Below, piece after piece: positions 61,047 to 64,000 of a stretch of 64,000 nucleotides of DNA. Below the pieces are notes generated by a model. That model did not search any database. It saw nothing but the letters and a program-made list of their open reading frames with translations, and was not told the origin of the DNA. The position numbers and the translations under genes were made by a program. How positions within the stretch are numbered: position 1 is the stretch's first letter; the number at the start of each line of letters is the position of its first letter. Source of the DNA: Vreelandella lionensis (GTDB lineage: Bacteria > Pseudomonadota > Gammaproteobacteria > Pseudomonadales > Halomonadaceae); contig NZ_MWVI01000074.1 of assembly GCF_002087295.1 (NCBI RefSeq), forward strand, positions 92,266-156,265, given 5' to 3'.

Positions 61047-61122
61047 TTTGCTTTCAATAGAGTCAATGGTGTAGAGTCAATTTGATGGCTGTGAACCAGC
61101 AGTCAATGTGACGTCGCGTTCA

Positions 61123-61149
61123 TTGAGGTTTTATTGCAGGGTGTATAAT
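61123..61149 (+). promoter_or_regulatory. possible promoter for cassette genes
   Basis: TATAAT at 61144-61149 with TTGAGG at 61123-61128 (15-bp spacing, short). It ends five bases before the cassette boundary, the position where a cassette promoter would be useful. Confidence 0.4.
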
Positions 61150-61199
61150 CACTGTTAGGCTGCCGAGTTACGCTGTGTAACCGAAGAAGGAAAAATGAA

Positions 61200-61433
61200 A
61201 TGAGCGGCATTGAGATATACATTCGGCATCGGAGTGAGGGAGCCTTACTCAATATCTACTTGGACAAAAAAACCAAGGTGGCACTTGTTGCTGCACTTGA
61301 GAACGGGAAATTTGATGACCCCAATGTGCCAATCAACCTAGAGTTATCAATTCTTCCTCAGTGGCTTAGTGAGGAGAATTCAACACACGTGAGAGTTCCG
61401 ATCTCCGAAATAAATATCAGTACGGATGAATAG
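61200..61433 (+). CDS. unknown 77-residue cassette protein
   Basis: MSGIEIYIRHRSEGALLNIY, then an acidic C-terminus (VRVPISEINISTDE). GAAGGA lies eight bases upstream. Overlaps the next gene by 8 bp, so the pair is probably co-translated. Not recognised; size and charge would suit an antitoxin, immunity or accessory protein, but nothing proves this. Confidence 0.65.
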   Translation: MSGIEIYIRHRSEGALLNIYLDKKTKVALVAALENGKFDDPNVPINLELSILPQWLSEENSTHVRVPISEINISTDE

Positions 61434-62172
61434 GGCAATGATAAAAAACATCGCTGACCTCAGTTCGGATGAGGAAAAATACAAAGATAAAGTCTGGTTT
61501 GAGATAGAAAGCCTCATCAACTGTTATATCGAACTTACACCGGAACAGCGTGTAGCGCTAAAAGACAAAGTTCTCAGTGAAGCGGAAGACCAAATAGCGC
61601 TCGCACGGAGAATTGGGATAACGCCGTTTGAACTCGAACAAGAACGCGTTAGGAAAGCAAACGAAAAGATACGTGAAATTCGTAAAATTGAATTAAATGG
61701 CTACACCCTTGGTATTGAAGAGTTTTGGGAAAAGTTCGAAAGCATATTGAGTTCAGTCTCCTTCTTTCCTTCTCCCGTTACGATAACATTGGCTGGAACT
61801 ACAGCGCGTGAGGCAATATATCGCGCGTCATCTCCAGAGCCCCGAGAATCCTATGAGGCATGCAACCAACTCTTAGGGATATGCGACCCCAAAGCAGTGC
61901 AAGGCTTCTCAAAAGCAATTAGAGAAAATTACGAGATCTTACGAAAATCTAAGATTTTGAGGTATACAGAAGTTCGCGCCGTGAACAGTCGTCTCGTTTG
62001 CGACAAATGTGTAGAGCAAGGTGATAAACACCTTTCAACAGATGCTCTTTTAAATGCGTATGAACTCGGAGTTTTGCCGTTTCCACACGAGCTACCTTCC
62101 GAAGGTGAATTTCGCTGGTGCTCAGGGCCAAAGCTTTTGCTCGCTCCGAACGATGATTTTGGGTTGAGATAA
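61426..62172 (+). CDS. unknown 248-residue cassette protein with Cys pair
   Basis: Not recognised. The N-terminal ~100 residues are charged and helical (DEEKYKDKVWFEIESLINCY; RKANEKIREIRKIEL). A mixed central part follows. The C-terminus has NSRLVCDKCVEQGDKHLSTD and later LPFPHELPSEGEFRWCSGP. The C-x-x-C, His and final Cys could bind zinc, weakly recalling the C-terminal motif of phage Mu F-like head proteins. Coupled to the 77-residue gene. Confidence 0.7.
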   Translation: MNRAMIKNIADLSSDEEKYKDKVWFEIESLINCYIELTPEQRVALKDKVLSEAEDQIALARRIGITPFELEQERVRKANEKIREIRKIELNGYTLGIEEFWEKFESILSSVSFFPSPVTITLAGTTAREAIYRASSPEPRESYEACNQLLGICDPKAVQGFSKAIRENYEILRKSKILRYTEVRAVNSRLVCDKCVEQGDKHLSTDALLNAYELGVLPFPHELPSEGEFRWCSGPKLLLAPNDDFGLR

Positions 62173-62284
62173 AAGCATAAAAATTCATGCCAATCAACCA
62201 GCAGGCAGGCCTTGTAAAAATTTATGCCATCACGCAATCAATAGCTTTTGCGGTAGGACTTAATCAGAAGAGGTTTCAAAAATT

Positions 62285-63142
62285 GTGATTCGTTATCCTA
62301 TATTCATACTTGTTCTTTGTCTTTACGCACCTGTTTTTGGACAAGAATTGACACTATTGCAATCATTCTCCGCGGCTGAAAAAGCTCTGGAGGAAAAGGA
62401 TTACTCTACCGCTTTTAGATTGTTCAAACCTCTTGCTGAACAGGGAAATTCTGAGGCTCAAGCTAATCTTGCGTTGATGTATGAACACGGACGAGGGGTT
62501 AAGAAAGATCTTGTAGAAGCATTTAAATGGCATAGCTTAGCTGCCAATCAGGGATTAGCATGGGCTCAAACTAACCTTGGGATTGCCTATGCTAATGGTC
62601 GCGGCGTCGAACAAAACGATCAGGAAGCAGTTAAATGGTTCCGCAGTGCTGCTCTTAAAGGCAAAATAAGGGCTCAAGAACTCCTTGCGTCTATGTATGA
62701 TCGTGGGCGCGGAGCGCCACAAAACCAAATGAGTGCCGCTCAATGGATTAATCCTTCCAATTTAATGTATATTGCTGAACTGGCAAAAGACTATGGGGAC
62801 ATGGTTCATTTTGAAACACGTGATGCCGAAGAAATCGTTCGCAACTTCGATATCAAATGTAACAGCAGAATGGATGACCGCTACCTACCTTTGTTCAATA
62901 TAATTCTTGCTAGGCTTCCTAGTCAAAACGGAAATGAAATAAAAACTAATACCTTCGTTTTGGAAAGGGATGGCGAAGTTAGGATTGTCGATTCACATGA
63001 ATTATCCAATGGCAGATCTTTCGAAACCGTTGTTTTTCAAATAAACAAATGGGGCGAGCTTATCCCAATGGGTGGCATTACAAGCTCCGCCGTATTAAAT
63101 GCTTGTTTCAGTTCCTTCGGCCCAATATGGCTTATTGAATAG
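62285..63142 (+). CDS. exported Sel1-repeat protein
   Basis: 285 residues with a signal peptide (YPIFILVLCLYAPVFGQELT). About three Sel1/TPR-like repeats follow (AFRLFKPLAEQGNSEAQANL, ALMYEHGRGVKKDLVEAFKW, GIAYANGRGVEQNDQEAVKW). The C-terminal domain of ~130 residues has no recognised family. Periplasmic or surface protein-binding role likely. GTG start; AGAGG eleven bases upstream. A+T-rich compared with the host genes. Confidence 0.8.
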   Translation: MIRYPIFILVLCLYAPVFGQELTLLQSFSAAEKALEEKDYSTAFRLFKPLAEQGNSEAQANLALMYEHGRGVKKDLVEAFKWHSLAANQGLAWAQTNLGIAYANGRGVEQNDQEAVKWFRSAALKGKIRAQELLASMYDRGRGAPQNQMSAAQWINPSNLMYIAELAKDYGDMVHFETRDAEEIVRNFDIKCNSRMDDRYLPLFNIILARLPSQNGNEIKTNTFVLERDGEVRIVDSHELSNGRSFETVVFQINKWGELIPMGGITSSAVLNACFSSFGPIWLIE

Positions 63143-63223
63143 CTTCAAGTATTGAATAATTTTTTAAAATGAATATTCCTAACGTCATCTTCTAGAGGAT
63201 TTTTTCAAAACGCGGAGTTTCAA

Positions 63224-63622
63224 GTGAAACAGAAAAATAAAAAAATCCCTCGTGAGTTTTTCAGTTATGCCGAAACTCTAGCCACTATGAACGACGAGAA
63301 ATTCGCCAATGAATTTGTGGAATCTGAGGACATGGTCGAACATTATATTTGGTCGGTAAGAAATAATGAGAAAGATTTGCCGAGCAAGGAGCAGCTCGCT
63401 CGTGCGGCTTTATGCTTAATGTTCTCGCTGCCAGAACATGTCAAGCCACATCAGTCGTGGAATGTTATTCATTTGCTGGCCGCTCCAGAAGTGGGTGTGT
63501 CTCTATACTCCATCGAGCCTCAGATTAGTGAAATTCTTTTCTTAGCCAAGAATAACTTGGGAAAGCTAATGAATAAAGGTAGGAGTCCGAAATCTAAGCA
63601 TGCTTCTGATGACCTTTTCTAG
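63224..63622 (+). CDS. unknown 132-residue cassette protein
   Basis: Hydrophilic protein (KIPREFFSYAETLATMNDEK; KEQLARAALCLMFSLPEHVK; ISEILFLAKNNLGKLMNKGR) ending 12 bases before the attC. GTG start with GGAG seven bases upstream. Not recognised; all-helical appearance. Confidence 0.7.
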   Translation: MKQKNKKIPREFFSYAETLATMNDEKFANEFVESEDMVEHYIWSVRNNEKDLPSKEQLARAALCLMFSLPEHVKPHQSWNVIHLLAAPEVGVSLYSIEPQISEILFLAKNNLGKLMNKGRSPKSKHASDDLF

Positions 63623-63634
63623 GATTGATTCAAA

Positions 63635-63718
63635 GCCTAACAAGGCCAGGCACAGCGACGGCTTTTCCGTTGCGGCTTCGCCTTCACTACTAAACCGCGC
63701 GTGCTGGCGGCGTTATGC
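63635..63718 (+). repeat. attC recombination site
   Basis: R'' GCCTAAC (63635-63641), L'' GCCAGGCAC, L' GTGCTGGC, R' GTTATGC (63712-63718). L'' pairs with L' leaving one unpaired G, the extrahelical base expected in L''. Total 84 bp, a normal attC size, with an imperfect-palindromic centre. Confidence 0.82.
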
Positions 63719-63784
63719 AGTGGCGTCCGTCTTAACGTACGTACCCAAAAGCGTACATTTCAAGGAAAGTTAAGCACGCAAGAG

Positions 63785-63975
63785 GTGCGCCATAACCGGA
63801 ATCACAGCCACTGAGGCGCGCAGCAACCTAAATCGGTTGATCGACGAGACCGTCTGCCGAGTCCCACCAACCCATCGTCATTATGGATAAGCGCAACAAA
63901 GCCGTTCTGGTTTCCGAAGAAAGTTGGTCCGCCATTCAGGAAACACTTTACCTGCTCTCCGTGCCAGGTATGAGG
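63785..63975 (+). pseudogene. Phd/YefM-type antitoxin remnant
   Basis: ITATEARSNLNRLIDET is in one frame; after a one-base shift near 63850 the next frame reads ESHQPIVIMDKRNKAVLVSE and ESWSAIQETLYLLSVPGMR. This is the DNA-binding and dimerisation part of a YefM/Phd antitoxin. Homology stops at 63975; the next bases (GTAATCCCCCC...) give VIPPFSEG instead of the usual C-terminus. No good start codon. It would be the content of a second cassette after the attC. The toxin, if any, lies outside the window. Confidence 0.7.
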
Positions 63976-64000
63976 GTAATCCCCCCATTTTCAGAGGGTT

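Larger units (their letters stand above)
60786..61199. other. intergenic region before the cassette
   Basis: About 410 bases without a supported gene. It contains an 11-bp perfect inverted repeat (61017-61046), three copies of AGTCAAT (61061, 61075, 61101), a TATAAT box (61144-61149) and the cassette boundary GTTAGGC (61154-61160). Base composition becomes more A+T-rich towards the right. Confidence 0.6.
61154..63718 (+). mobile_element. integron-type gene cassette
   Basis: Bounded on the left by the core site GTTAGGC (61154-61160) and on the right by an attC whose R'' box is GCCTAAC (63635-63641), the exact complement of that core site. This complementarity between a cassette's first core site and its own attC is the signature of a complete integrated cassette. 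All four genes read in the direction expected. At about 2.56 kb it is large for a cassette. No integrase gene is in the window. Confidence 0.8.

Overview
The window looks like a chromosomal segment of a moderately GC-rich gammaproteobacterium of the Halomonas type. This is an inference from gene content and protein style: a cyoABCDE bo3-type oxidase, an RbbA-type efflux operon, a TRAP transporter, a complete deoxynucleoside catabolic operon and a TPP-riboswitch thi operon. No rRNA or tRNA gene was seen. Most genes are ordinary chromosomal genes; the last 3 kb is visibly more A+T-rich and accessory.

Layout. 0-6 kb: L,D-transpeptidase, M23 murein endopeptidase, a LysR regulator with an internal stop, glutathionyl-hydroquinone reductase. 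6-13 kb: PRC-barrel protein, CsbD, DEAD-box helicase with a long structured leader, endonuclease V, glutamine amidotransferase, thiol peroxidase, and an amidoligase / C26 amidotransferase pair. 13-19 kb: a large MscS channel, two J-domain-like proteins (one degenerate), an unknown membrane protein and a CBS-BON protein. 19.6-25.3 kb: a class-V aminotransferase divergent from ThuA, Gfo/Idh oxidoreductase, sugar-binding protein and LacI regulator, with twin 12-bp palindromes in the divergent promoter region. 25-33 kb: the minus-strand operon tsx-nupC-deoC-deoA-deoB-deoD-cdd, with deoR divergent and twin DeoR-like operators between them. 33.5-42 kb: cyoABCDE (with an FNR/ANR-type box), then pta-ackA convergent to it. 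42-50 kb: EamA permease, two tandem paralogous outer-membrane barrels, TRAP dctPQM, HlyD-DUF2955 efflux pair, a second CsbD. 50-57 kb: an outer-membrane factor, HlyD, RbbA-type ABC and ABC-2 permease export operon, then a zinc alcohol dehydrogenase with another FNR/ANR-type box. 57.9-60.8 kb: tenA-thiC under a TPP riboswitch with an enlarged P5 loop. 61.1-63.7 kb: a four-gene integron-type cassette ending in a recognisable attC site, followed by remnants of a Phd/YefM antitoxin.

Two themes stand out. First, many otherwise well-conserved genes (deaD, thiC, deoD, deoB, mscS, rbbA and others) carry one or two single-base indels, mostly in short homopolymers, or an in-frame stop. Each break can be repaired by one base and then gives a protein of the expected family length. 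Uncorrected sequence error is the simplest reading, but genuine decay cannot be excluded from sequence alone. Second, the right end holds an integron cassette whose first core site is the exact complement of the R'' box of its own attC. It carries four genes that I cannot assign to a known pathway. This cassette and the amidoligase pair are the best candidates here for undescribed biology.
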